Shown: piece after piece, positions 1 to 7,158 of the stretch | How positions within the stretch are numbered: the first letter of the stretch is position 1 | How the letters are laid out: every line of letters starts with the position of its first letter | Notes under the pieces: model-generated | Told to the model about the DNA's origin: nothing | Seen by the model: only the letters and a program-made list of their open reading frames with translations | Database searches by the model: none | Made by a program: the position numbers and the translations under genes | NCBI GenBank assembly: GCA_948468465.1 | Contig: CAOKJJ010000131.1 | Location: 1-14,495, forward strand | Length of the DNA stretch: 14,495 bases | Origin: an uncultured Eubacterium sp. | GTDB taxonomy: Bacteria; Bacillota_A; Clostridia; Lachnospirales; Lachnospiraceae | Direction: 5' to 3'

Positions 1-87
1 GCAATTTTTATCGTTTCCGTCACCTCCAGCCTTCAACTAAATTATCGGAAAAATCAGTAGGATTTCTAATGTCTGCTTCGTGAATGG

Positions 88-390
88 TTAATCTGGCTTC
101 GTGAATCGCAGATTTTTATTTTTCAAATCCAAACCGCTCTTATTATTCCCCTTAAAGCGGCACATAGCCGATACATAGAAACGGAAACTGCTGCATATGG
201 AATCATCTTCCTTCGATACGTCGGATGCCACGTACATTTCCATCACGTAATGCACATCGGCAAATGCCTTTACAATCGCTTCCTGTATGGCATCCGCACA
301 ATCTGCGTCATTATACAGCAGCGTTTTTGCGATATGGTACATCGTATCTTCAGACCGGATAATGATCTCTCCCAATTGTTCCTTTTTCAT
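88..390 (-). pseudogene. Truncated ECF sigma factor (N-terminal fragment)
   Basis: About the first 43 residues, from MKKEQLGE to DAIQEAIVKAF, read like the start of an extracytoplasmic-function sigma-70 factor (region 2.1). Similarity stops just before the part that would hold the -10 recognition and core-binding helices. The remaining roughly 57 residues, ending LRFTKPD, match nothing I recognise. The whole product is about 100 aa, whereas ECF sigma factors are usually 160-200 aa. I start at the second methionine (388-390) because AGAAAGGA lies just upstream; an earlier ATG at 412-414 has no such site. The 3' end runs into sequence resembling the hairpin repeat at the other end of the window, so a rearrangement probably cut the gene. 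It is unlikely to be an active sigma factor, though a short expressed peptide cannot be excluded. Confidence 0.5.
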
Positions 391-471
391 AATGTCCTTT
401 CTGCCGGCCAGCATGTTTTAGTATTTACATAAGTTAGATGTATGAGATTTGAAAATGGTCTCTGAAAATTG

Positions 472-518
472 AAAAATTTGTAACAGTTCAAGATTTATCT
501 GAACTGTTACAAATTTTT
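472..518. terminator. Bidirectional rho-independent terminator after deoD
   Basis: A perfect 17-bp inverted repeat (474-490 with 500-516, 9-nt loop) is flanked by A/T runs that extend the pairing to 472-518. It begins immediately after the deoD stop codon, and on the minus strand the stem is followed by a short run of U. It would end the gntR-deoD transcript and also insulate the sigma fragment. Stem and loop are closely related, in inverted orientation, to the hairpin at 2161-2194. Confidence 0.85.
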
Positions 519-1229
519 TTAAGAAAGAACTGCCAGCTCCAGTGCACAGCAGATCATGCTGTCCAGATTTTTTTCCCGCTGTTCGTTGGTCAGCGCCTGA
601 TCACTGTGAATGCTGCTTCCTGCTGTAAGGATGCCTAATGCCTGCTTTCCTGCCCTTGCCGCGGTGCAGTATAACGACAGCGTCTCCATCTCCTGTACGA
701 GTACGCCCATCTTTGCCCAGATTCCTTTTTCACCGGCCTGGTCTTCGTAAAAGACGTCCGAACTAAGTACATTGCCCACATGGCAGCGAAGCTCATGTGC
801 CTGTGCATAAGCGGCGGCATCACGCAGCAGGCTGAAATCCGCGACTGATGCAAAGGTGCCCGGAAGATGGTACTGCGCCGCAAAATTAGAATTGGTACAG
901 CAGCCCATCGCAAGGATAAGATCACCGACGTCTACCTTTTTATGAATTGCTCCCGCCGTGCCGATGCGGATAATGCGCTGGACATCATAGTTGTTGAACA
1001 GCTCATATGCATAAATTCCCATAGAAGGGATGCCCATGCCGCTTCCCTGGACAGATACCCGCTGTCCCTTGTAAAATCCGGTATACCCGTACATGCCCCG
1101 CACCTGATTGTAGCAAAACGCGTCCTCCAGGTAATTTTTTGCGATATAGGATGCCCGCAGGGGGTCGCCCGGCATTAAAACCGTTTTTGCAATTTGTCCG
1201 TCTTCCGCCTCGTTATGGAATGTTTTCAT
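519..1229 (-). CDS. deoD: DeoD-type purine nucleoside phosphorylase, variant active site
   Basis: Cytosolic phosphorylase that splits a nucleoside with phosphate into free base and ribose-1-phosphate. The 236 aa length fits the hexameric NP-I (DeoD) family. Visible conserved residues, by alignment from memory to E. coli DeoD (offset +1), are: H5; the MPGDPLRA loop with phosphate-binding R25; GSGMGIPS (62-69); R88 in IIRIGTAGA; the ribose-binding E180-M181-E182; and R218. The catalytic aspartate that protonates N7 of the purine (E. coli D204, in TVSDH) is Ser205 here, in the stretch TAGSSI. Base specificity is therefore probably altered, for instance 6-oxopurines or an unusual nucleoside. AGAGGAG sits 8 nt before the ATG. 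The gene lies 85 nt downstream of gntR and is followed at once by a terminator, so it is likely the last gene of a gntR-deoD transcript beside a nucleoside importer. Confidence 0.9.
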   Translation of the reverse strand: MKTFHNEAEDGQIAKTVLMPGDPLRASYIAKNYLEDAFCYNQVRGMYGYTGFYKGQRVSVQGSGMGIPSMGIYAYELFNNYDVQRIIRIGTAGAIHKKVDVGDLILAMGCCTNSNFAAQYHLPGTFASVADFSLLRDAAAYAQAHELRCHVGNVLSSDVFYEDQAGEKGIWAKMGVLVQEMETLSLYCTAARAGKQALGILTAGSSIHSDQALTNEQREKNLDSMICCALELAVLS

Positions 1230-1314
1230 CTTCGATTCTCCTCTTCTTATTTTATCTAAAATCCCACAAACGATATCCGCCGCGTTTACGGTTAGTTATA
1301 AAACACTGCCCTTG

Positions 1315-2055
1315 CTACCTGCTCTTCCTGTGCAGACTGATCTCATACAGATCCGCCCCCATATACAGCTTCTGGGAAAGCACCGGCTTGTCGTACTGCG
1401 TATACAGCTCTTCTTCCAGGATTAACAGCGGGTCGCCCTGCGGAATATGCAAAATGTCTGCAAGGCGTTCCCTGGCGTGCACGATACGCAGCCTGGTATC
1501 GCTGTAAAGGCTGTCTGACTGTAAAAGCTGTGTGTAGAATTCATACACGCTGTCTGTATTTTCCAGATCTACCCGCCCTTCGTCTAATATTTCATGCGGC
1601 ATATAGACCATTGTAAACCCGACTGGCGTTTCCCTGCTGTAATACGTAATGTCTATGACGGCGACAATACTGGACTGCCTGAGCTTTAACACCTCCTGGT
1701 GCTTGTGTGTCGCCGGCTGAAAGCCGATCGTCGTAACGGTATGGTCGATCGGCTGGACGCAGAAATCAATGATCGGGTTTCCGACCTTTTCCAGCCCGTT
1801 CGACTCCAGGTTCTGGCAGGATAAGACGATATTTCCTTTGCCCTGGTGGTTGCTGATCAGCCCGTCCTCCTGCAACAGCAGCATTGCCTGACGCAGCGTG
1901 CCCCTGCTTACCTGAAACTGTTCCGCTAAGATATTTTCTCCAGGCAGCTTTTCTCCAGGCTTGTATTTCCCGTCCTTAAGCCATTGGCAGATTGTTTCGT
2001 ATACGGTTACATATAGTGGGATTTTTACATTTTTTTCTTTTAACAGGTTGTTCAT
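1315..2055 (-). CDS. GntR-family (HutC/UTRA) transcriptional regulator
   Basis: A 246-aa one-component regulator. Residues about 10-78 form the GntR winged helix-turn-helix; the recognition region reads LAEQFQVSRGTLRQAMLLLQ and ends with a wing near HQGKGNIV. Residues about 100-240 match a UTRA small-molecule-binding domain, with the typical LYTQYDKPV and YMGADLYEISL ending. UTRA regulators sense sugars, nucleosides or their phosphates and are usually repressors. Placement between a nucleoside ABC transporter and a nucleoside phosphorylase suggests it controls both (inference). GGAAGGAG lies about 12 nt before the ATG. Its own promoter overlaps palindromic sites that could serve autoregulation. 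Confidence 0.88.
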   Translation of the reverse strand: MNNLLKEKNVKIPLYVTVYETICQWLKDGKYKPGEKLPGENILAEQFQVSRGTLRQAMLLLQEDGLISNHQGKGNIVLSCQNLESNGLEKVGNPIIDFCVQPIDHTVTTIGFQPATHKHQEVLKLRQSSIVAVIDITYYSRETPVGFTMVYMPHEILDEGRVDLENTDSVYEFYTQLLQSDSLYSDTRLRIVHARERLADILHIPQGDPLLILEEELYTQYDKPVLSQKLYMGADLYEISLHRKSR

Positions 2056-2056
2056 A

Positions 2057-2115
2057 ACTGGTATATACTCCTTCCATATCTTGTCCTACTGGAAGTATAT
2101 ACTTATTTTACCAGT
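2057..2115 (-). promoter_or_regulatory. gntR promoter with candidate GntR operators
   Basis: On the minus strand TTGTCA (2117-2122) and TATACT (2094-2099) are separated by exactly 17 nt, a strong sigma-A promoter for gntR. Two similar sites overlap it: a 12-bp perfect palindrome AAGTATATACTT at 2093-2104 across the -10, framed by ACTGG (2088-2092) and CCAGT (2111-2115), and ACTGGTATATACT at 2057-2069 in the leader just before the start codon. Paired GTATATAC sites fit the symmetric operators of GntR proteins. The identity of the binding protein is inferred. Confidence 0.6.
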
Positions 2116-2160
2116 ATGACAAGTATTTTGGGCTGTAATCCTCCAGTTTTTATGCTCATT

Positions 2161-2194
2161 TTGTAACAGTTCCGATAATCCTTGAACTGTTGCC
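2161..2194. repeat. Hairpin repeat, inverted copy of the deoD terminator
   Basis: An 8-bp stem (2165-2172 with 2184-2191) sits 13 nt beyond the stop of the last permease gene. Its reverse complement matches the sequence around 479-512 at 29 of 34 positions, including most of the loop. It has no U-run on the minus strand, so it is a weak terminator at best. It may limit read-through from the transporter operon into gntR, or stabilise the transporter mRNA 3' end. Confidence 0.6.
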
Positions 2195-2207
2195 TTATTT
2201 TGTTCCT

Positions 2208-3113
2208 TTAGTCTACCAGCGTCCCAAGCGCTTCCGGGCCTTTGACCCGTTTTCCGACAAACAGCAAAATCAGCAGCGTAATGATATATGGCAGCATCTG
2301 CACGATCTGGGATGGAATCGCAAAATCTGTCAGGTAAAACCGTGCTGCCTGTGCTACGGCAAATACCATCCCTGCTCCAAGCGAGCCTGCCGGCTGCCAG
2401 CCTCCGAAAATATTTGCCGCAAGCCCCATAAATCCACGCCCGGCTGTCATATCCGTAACAAACAGGTTGTTCTGGGACAGTGACAGGTACGAGCCGGCAA
2501 GCCCCGCAATGGCTCCTGCCGCCATCATGGCAATATAACGGTAACGATTGACATCCACTCCGGCTGTCTGTACCGCGTGCGGCTGATCGCCGATGGCACG
2601 GTAGCGCAGACCGTATTTTGTCTTGTAAAATAAAATCCAGACTGATGCCACAATGGCAAACATCACATATAAATACGGCGACTGGTCTTTAAATAAGGCG
2701 CCAAGAACCGGAATCTTGCTAAGTACCGGAACCGTCAGGCTGGATACCGCGGCTACCGGGTCAGACATGCCCTCCTTATGCCAGACCGCTTTTAATAATA
2801 CGGCGGTAATGCCGCTGGCAAACAGGTTGATGCCGACGCCGACTACGGACTGGTGCGCTTTCCATTTCAGGCAGAACAGCGCATAGATCCATCCAAGCAA
2901 AGCGCCCGCAGCGATCGATGTCAGTATGCCTGCGAATGCAGAGCCTGTAAAAAACGAACCTGCCACACCCGCAAATGCGCCAACAAGCATCATGCCTTCC
3001 ACACCCAGCAGAATGACTCCGCCGCGTTCTGCGATCGTACCGCACAGCGCCCCTAATACAATCGGAACAGATAACTGGAGCATCAGTGCCAAAAAATTAT
3101 TCAAAGCTGCCAT
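2208..3113 (-). CDS. Nucleoside ABC transporter permease (NupQ-like)
   Basis: A 301-aa integral membrane protein, the second permease of a BMP-type nucleoside importer (Bacillus NupQ/YufQ type). It carries the family signature ERGGVILLGVEGMML at residues 29-43 and a cytoplasmic coupling segment at about 168-188 (GLRYRAIGDQPHAVQTAG) that would contact the ATPase. About eight hydrophobic segments are visible. It starts 4 nt after the stop of the upstream permease with GAGAGGG as ribosome site inside that gene's end, so the two are translated in tandem. It would form the heterodimeric channel with the 3118-4149 product. The substrate (purine nucleosides) is inferred from homology and the adjacent phosphorylase. 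Confidence 0.9.
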   Translation of the reverse strand: MAALNNFLALMLQLSVPIVLGALCGTIAERGGVILLGVEGMMLVGAFAGVAGSFFTGSAFAGILTSIAAGALLGWIYALFCLKWKAHQSVVGVGINLFASGITAVLLKAVWHKEGMSDPVAAVSSLTVPVLSKIPVLGALFKDQSPYLYVMFAIVASVWILFYKTKYGLRYRAIGDQPHAVQTAGVDVNRYRYIAMMAAGAIAGLAGSYLSLSQNNLFVTDMTAGRGFMGLAANIFGGWQPAGSLGAGMVFAVAQAARFYLTDFAIPSQIVQMLPYIITLLILLFVGKRVKGPEALGTLVD

Positions 3114-3117
3114 AAGA

Positions 3118-4149
3118 TTACCCTCTCTTTCTGTTTTTGTGCCATTGAATCAGCTCCGGTGCCGCGACCAGCAGGATGACCAGGCTTTGGACAACCGTTA
3201 CCATATTTGTGGATACGCTTGTTACACGGCTCATGCGCAAAGAGCCCATATCCATAATGCCGAATAACAGCGCTGTTAACAGCACGCCTGCCGGATGGTT
3301 TCTTCCAAGTATCGCTACCGCGATCCCGGTAAATCCAAAGGACGGGGAAAATCCTTCGATAAACCTGTGATATTTTCCAAAGACCTCGGTCACTCCTGCA
3401 AGAGCCGCCAGCCCGCCGCTTAATACCATTGCAAGAATCAAAAACGCATGGACCTTAATTCCCGCTGTGCCTGCCGCGGAAGCATTCGCGCCTACGGCAC
3501 GCAGCTGATAGCCAATCGAGGTTTTCCACAGGAAAATATAAATAGCAACCGCTGCCGCAAGAAGCAAGAACAACGAGCTTGTAAGCTGTGTCTGCGGGAT
3601 CAGCCTGTGAAACCACGCCCCCTGCGGAATCACATGCGTCTGCGCTGTGGAACCCTGCGCCTTTGCCGGCCCGTTGACCAGCCAGGAGGTAAACAGCGTG
3701 CATATGTAATTGAGCATAATTGCCACGATTACTTCGCTCGTATTCAGCTTTGCCTTAAAAATGCCCGGAATGCTGCCGACCGCCATGCCGGCCGCGATTC
3801 CCGCTAAAATACTTGCCGCCATAATAACCGGCGCCGGCATAGAAGCTAAGGCAAGCGCGGTCAGTACCGCCGCCATCGCTCCCGCATGAAGCTGTCCTTC
3901 CGCCCCGATATTCAGCATGCCGCAGCGCGAGCCGAGCGCAACCGCAAGCCCCGTAAATGCCAGTGGAATGCTTTTACTGATTGTATTTGCAATTGATTTT
4001 GGACTGCCAAGGGCGCCTTTTAGCAGTGCGCCGTATGCTTTGATCGGAGACTCTCCCGACAGCAGGATAAACAGCGCGCCGATCAAAAGCGCAATGCCGA
4101 TGGCTGCCAGGGATTTTAACAATTCGTTCCGGTTTTCTGCTTTTGTCAT
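3118..4149 (-). CDS. Nucleoside ABC transporter permease (NupP-like)
   Basis: A 343-aa integral membrane protein with a hydrophobic segment near residues 12-31 and eight or nine further segments. The family motif CGMLNIGAEGQL (76-87) and the coupling segment GYQLRAVGANASAAGTAG (about 213-230) mark it as the first permease of a BMP-type nucleoside importer, like Bacillus NupP. Its ATG overlaps the ATPase stop codon (ATGA at 4146-4149), the classic arrangement for translational coupling in this operon. The C-terminus is basic (HKNRKRG), consistent with a cytoplasmic end. Confidence 0.9.
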   Translation of the reverse strand: MTKAENRNELLKSLAAIGIALLIGALFILLSGESPIKAYGALLKGALGSPKSIANTISKSIPLAFTGLAVALGSRCGMLNIGAEGQLHAGAMAAVLTALALASMPAPVIMAASILAGIAAGMAVGSIPGIFKAKLNTSEVIVAIMLNYICTLFTSWLVNGPAKAQGSTAQTHVIPQGAWFHRLIPQTQLTSSLFLLLAAAVAIYIFLWKTSIGYQLRAVGANASAAGTAGIKVHAFLILAMVLSGGLAALAGVTEVFGKYHRFIEGFSPSFGFTGIAVAILGRNHPAGVLLTALLFGIMDMGSLRMSRVTSVSTNMVTVVQSLVILLVAAPELIQWHKNRKRG

Positions 4150-5678
4150 CAGTCTTTCCCTCCTGTATACCCAGAGCTGTTTTTCGCCCTGTCCTCTTTT
4201 TTTCCAGTCATAAACATGCCGATTTCTTCTTTTGTATAAGCGCTGTTTTCAAACAGTGCACTGACTTCGCCTTCGTATAATACGGCAATCCGGTCGCTTA
4301 AATTCATCACCTCCGACAGCTCCGCGGAGATTAAAAGAATTGCCTTGCCCTGCTCTTTCAGCTCCAACAGTGTCTTATGTACCTTTTCAATCGCCCCGAT
4401 ATCCAGACCGCGCACCGGCTGTGCAACCAGCATCAGCGATGGGTTATGGCTCGTTTCCCTTCCGAACACGATTTTCTGCTGATTTCCGCCGGAAAGCTGC
4501 CCGATCTGCTGGTCGAGTCCGGCAAGCTTTGTCTCAAAAAGCTCTGCCTGCTTTTTCGCGTCTTGTCTGAGCGCATCAAACCGGATAAAGCCATGCCTGC
4601 AATATTCCGGGTTTTCCTGATAGCCAAGGAGGAAATTTTCAGCAATGGAAAACGAAGGAATCATTGCATTGCGGTGGCGGTCTGAAGGAATATAGCCAAG
4701 CCCCAGTTTTTTGCGTTCTTTTACCGACATCTTTTCAGCCACAATGCCATTGATCAAAATGGAGCCTTCCTTTACCTTCTGCGTGCCTGCAATCATCGCT
4801 TCCAGCTCCTGCTGACCGTTGCCGTCCACGCCTGCGATGCCCAGTATTTCGCCCGCATGTAGCGTAAGGCTGACCGTCTCGCCTGCCTTTTCCAAAAGAC
4901 GCACGTTTTTCAGCTCCAAAACAGCTTTTCCGACAGTTCCTTTTTTCGCAACAACCGTCTCGACAGACCGTCCAACCATCCGTGCCGCCAGCTCTTTTTC
5001 GTCTGTATCCTTTGTATCGCAGCAAAATACGACCTTTCCCTTGCGGATCACCGTAATACGGTCAGAAAGCGCCATCGTCTCGTTCAGCTTGTGCGTAATA
5101 AAAATAATTGTCTTTCCGTCTTTTTTCAGCTGACGCAGAATTTTAAACAGCTCGTCTACCTCCTGCGGCGTAAGTACTGCCGTCGGCTCGTCCAGAATAA
5201 TAATATCCGCGCCGCGGTACAGCGTTTTTAAAATCTCCACCCTCTGGCGCATACCGACGGAAAGGTTGATGATCTTTTCATGCAGGTCAATCGCAAATCC
5301 AAACCGCTCCACAAGAGACGCTACTTTACGTTCACTTTCCGTCCGGTCTAAGAAAATGCCGCCCGGCTCATTTCCTATAATAATATTTTCCAGTACGGTC
5401 AGCTGATTTACGAGCATAAAATGCTGATGAACCATTCCGATGCCAAGCGCGTAAGCATCGTTTGGGTTTGCAATCGCCGCCTGTTTTTCATGAATGTAAA
5501 TTTCACCCTCATCAGGATGATATAAGCCGAATAAAATGTTCATCAGCGTACTTTTCCCAGTCCCGTTTTCTCCTAATAAACAATGGATCTCCGCCTGCTC
5601 TACGGTTAAGTCTATGCCGTCGTTTGCCCGCACCGTACCGAAGCATTTTACAATGCCTTTCATTTTAATTGCATCCAT
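4149..5678 (-). CDS. Nucleoside ABC transporter ATPase, tandem nucleotide-binding domains (NupO-like)
   Basis: A 509-aa cytoplasmic ATPase with two fused ABC domains, typical of BMP-type nucleoside and CUT2 sugar importers. The first domain has Walker A GENGTGKST (36-44), Q-loop Q85, signature LSVGM (139-143), Walker B IIILDEP with D163/E164, and H-loop H196. The second is degenerate as usual in this family: the Walker A position reads GVDGNGQQ (283-290) without lysine, the signature LSGGNQQ (395-401) is intact, and the Walker B region reads LMLVAQP (415-421). Hydrolysis is therefore probably confined to the first site plus the second signature. AAGGAG precedes the ATG in an 18-nt gap after the lipoprotein gene, and the stop overlaps the next start. 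Confidence 0.93.
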   Translation of the reverse strand: MDAIKMKGIVKCFGTVRANDGIDLTVEQAEIHCLLGENGTGKSTLMNILFGLYHPDEGEIYIHEKQAAIANPNDAYALGIGMVHQHFMLVNQLTVLENIIIGNEPGGIFLDRTESERKVASLVERFGFAIDLHEKIINLSVGMRQRVEILKTLYRGADIIILDEPTAVLTPQEVDELFKILRQLKKDGKTIIFITHKLNETMALSDRITVIRKGKVVFCCDTKDTDEKELAARMVGRSVETVVAKKGTVGKAVLELKNVRLLEKAGETVSLTLHAGEILGIAGVDGNGQQELEAMIAGTQKVKEGSILINGIVAEKMSVKERKKLGLGYIPSDRHRNAMIPSFSIAENFLLGYQENPEYCRHGFIRFDALRQDAKKQAELFETKLAGLDQQIGQLSGGNQQKIVFGRETSHNPSLMLVAQPVRGLDIGAIEKVHKTLLELKEQGKAILLISAELSEVMNLSDRIAVLYEGEVSALFENSAYTKEEIGMFMTGKKEDRAKNSSGYTGGKD

Positions 5679-5696
5679 ACCTGACTCCTTTTCTGC

Positions 5697-6731
5697 TTAC
5701 AGCTCACCTGGAACTTCAATTTCGCCATTTACAATTGCTTCTCTGATCTCCTCCAGCCTCTGCATCACGCTGTCAGAAACCTCAATATTGCTGCCCTCCA
5801 CCGTAAGATCCACACCGCCGTCGCTGATACCAAGCAATTGGTTCTCGCCTGTATACGTATCATCCACAATGCATGCAATGGCATGGTACGCACAGGTATC
5901 CAGCTTTTTTAACATACTCGCCATAATGTAATCCGGCGCGATGGAATTTTGGTTTAAATTGACCCCCATGCTGATAAAGTTTTTTTCTTCCGCAGCCTGA
6001 AACACGCCCATGCCGGAAGCTCCTGACGCATGAAAGATCACGTCCGCCCCTTTTTCATAAAACGTATTGGCAATCGTCTTTGCCGTAGTCGGATCGTTAA
6101 AGCCGCCCGCATAGTCCATCAACACCGTAACCTCCGGGTCCGCATAAATAGCTCCTGCACGATACCCGGCCGCAAACTGGTTAATCAGCGGATTGTCTAC
6201 CCCGCCGATAAAGCCGACCGTATGATTATCCAAAAGCCGGCTGTCCATCTGCTCTGTCTTTGCCAAAACCGCAAGCGCGCCCGCCAGAAAGCTCCCTTCC
6301 TGCGCCTTGCAGGAATACGAAGCGACATTGGAAAGCTCTGAGGTCGCATCCAGCAGCGCAAATCGCTGCCCGGTATAAACCGAAGCTACGTTATTCAGTG
6401 CATCTACCTGTTCATCCCCGACACAGATAATCAGGTCGTATTCCCCGGAAGATGCCATCTCGTCCTGAATAATCTCCTCGTCCGCTACCGATTTTGGCTC
6501 CACCTGGTCAAACGTAACGCCAAGCTCATCGGCTGCACGGCGCACGCCGTCCAGCGCCAGATCGTTAAATGAGTTTCCGCCAAGTCCCGCTTGTGTAAAA
6601 ATGATGCCGATATGAGGCATGCCGCCTTTGCCGGATGTACCTCCGCTGTCTGCTAAGCCGCATCCCACAAGCCCGGCAGCCAGGGCAGCGGTTAAGAAAA
6701 ATGCGGCCAGATGTTTACTACGTTTTTTCAT
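5697..6731 (-). CDS. BMP-family nucleoside-binding lipoprotein
   Basis: A 344-aa extracellular substrate-binding lipoprotein that delivers nucleosides to the transporter encoded downstream (BmpA/Med family; Bacillus NupN type). It has a basic N-terminus, a hydrophobic stretch (about 8-22) and a lipobox LVGC with lipidated Cys24, followed by a flexible Gly/Ser linker. The periplasmic-binding fold starts at IGIIFTQAGLGG (41-52), with the family's SFNDLALDG segment (54-62), and continues to about residue 325. AAGGAGG lies 7 nt before the ATG. It is the first gene of the transporter operon, as expected for the component made in excess. Confidence 0.93.
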   Translation of the reverse strand: MKKRSKHLAAFFLTAALAAGLVGCGLADSGGTSGKGGMPHIGIIFTQAGLGGNSFNDLALDGVRRAADELGVTFDQVEPKSVADEEIIQDEMASSGEYDLIICVGDEQVDALNNVASVYTGQRFALLDATSELSNVASYSCKAQEGSFLAGALAVLAKTEQMDSRLLDNHTVGFIGGVDNPLINQFAAGYRAGAIYADPEVTVLMDYAGGFNDPTTAKTIANTFYEKGADVIFHASGASGMGVFQAAEEKNFISMGVNLNQNSIAPDYIMASMLKKLDTCAYHAIACIVDDTYTGENQLLGISDGGVDLTVEGSNIEVSDSVMQRLEEIREAIVNGEIEVPGEL

Positions 6732-6772
6732 GTTGTTCCTCCTTTTTGTTTTTTAGCTGTACATTATTATTA

Positions 6773-6824
6773 ACTTGTACAACAAGTATATATAATATAT
6801 AGCACAAGTTATAATATATGTAAA
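6773..6824 (-). promoter_or_regulatory. Promoter and candidate operator of the nucleoside transporter operon
   Basis: On the minus strand TTTACA (6819-6824) and TATATA (6796-6801) are 17 nt apart, predicting a start near 6789. Just downstream lies the inverted repeat ACTTGT-N3-ACAAGT (6773-6787), where a repressor would block initiation, and a further ACTTGT half-site occurs between the -35 and -10. The same ACTTGT half-site appears at the gntR -35, which hints at a shared regulator. Whether that is the neighbouring GntR protein is inference. Confidence 0.55.
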
Positions 6825-6962
6825 GCAGAAATAAGGATTATAGATAAGTTTGTGGAAACTATACAGTTTTGAACGTTGTTTTTTAGGCAGAATGCAGATA
6901 TCCAATCTAGAGCGTGTTTGAAAAATGCTCTAGGATCCTATCAACAAAAACAAATTTTTTCA

Positions 6963-6992
6963 TTGCACTTTCCTAACAGCCTATGTTAAAAT
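6963..6992 (+). promoter_or_regulatory. Probable rpn promoter
   Basis: TTGCAC (6963-6968) and TAAAAT (6987-6992) are 18 nt apart, with a TG two bases before the hexamer on one alignment. This predicts a start near 7000 and a leader of about 160 nt before the rpn ATG, long for a simple gene and containing the alternative hairpins at 7096-7158. Confidence 0.45.
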
Positions 6993-7095
6993 ACAAAAAA
7001 GCATATTTTCTATCCATTTCTTTACATCTAACCACATTCCTATATGGGTACGATTTCATGCCCATCCAGAAAATCCATGCTTTTATCCAAACGCA

Positions 7096-7158
7096 GGCAG
7101 GAGATTTTCTGACAAAAAAGGAAAACCTCCTGCCAATCAAACAAAAAGGAGGTTTTCT
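7096..7158 (+). promoter_or_regulatory. Candidate RNA switch sequestering the rpn Shine-Dalgarno
   Basis: Two mutually exclusive hairpins share one strand. Segment 7121-7134 can pair with 7096-7109 (13 of 14 pairs, 11-nt loop), which leaves the ribosome site free. Alternatively 7121-7131 pairs perfectly over 11 bp with 7147-7157, plus a G-U pair reaching the base before the ATG, and buries the whole AGGAGG. This is the geometry of a translational attenuator. The trigger, if any, cannot be told from sequence; simple kinetic folding or an antisense RNA are also possible. Confidence 0.55.

Larger units (their letters stand above)
6732..7158. other. 427-nt divergent intergenic region between the transporter operon and rpn
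   Basis: This AT-rich region separates two divergent units and holds no convincing ORF. It contains, in order: the BMP operon leader and promoter; a hairpin at 6907-6933 (7-bp perfect arms CTAGAGC/GCTCTAG, plus G-U and A-T pairs inside); a 10-bp palindrome TAGGATCCTA at 6931-6940; a plus-strand promoter at 6963-6992; and the structured rpn leader. The hairpin's GCGTGTTTGAAAA core resembles some insertion-sequence ends, but no transposase is nearby. Confidence 0.7.

Noticed and set aside
19..31. Possible remnant of the 14005 element at the left end (GTCACCTCCAGCC resembles 14209-14221)
   Set aside because: The match is only 12 of 13 bases with no further similarity on either side, so chance is a sufficient explanation.
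635..925. Long alternative frames inside deoD, purA, the transporter genes and groEL (for example 9492-9953 plus)
   Set aside because: They are shadows of well-supported genes on the other frames, with no ribosome sites and Cys/Arg/His-rich low-quality translations.
6905..6940. Insertion-sequence end based on the GCGTGTTTGAAAA hairpin
   Set aside because: No matching opposite end or transposase is found in the window; kept only as a remark in the rpn context.
6732..6960. Possible purine riboswitch upstream of the transporter operon
   Set aside because: The leader from the predicted start (about 6789) to the ATG is under 60 nt and lacks the three-way junction and loop motifs of the purine aptamer.
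7043..7065. Extra small hairpin in the rpn leader (ATGGG...CCCAT)
   Set aside because: Only five or six pairs with a 12-nt loop, too weak to list as a feature.
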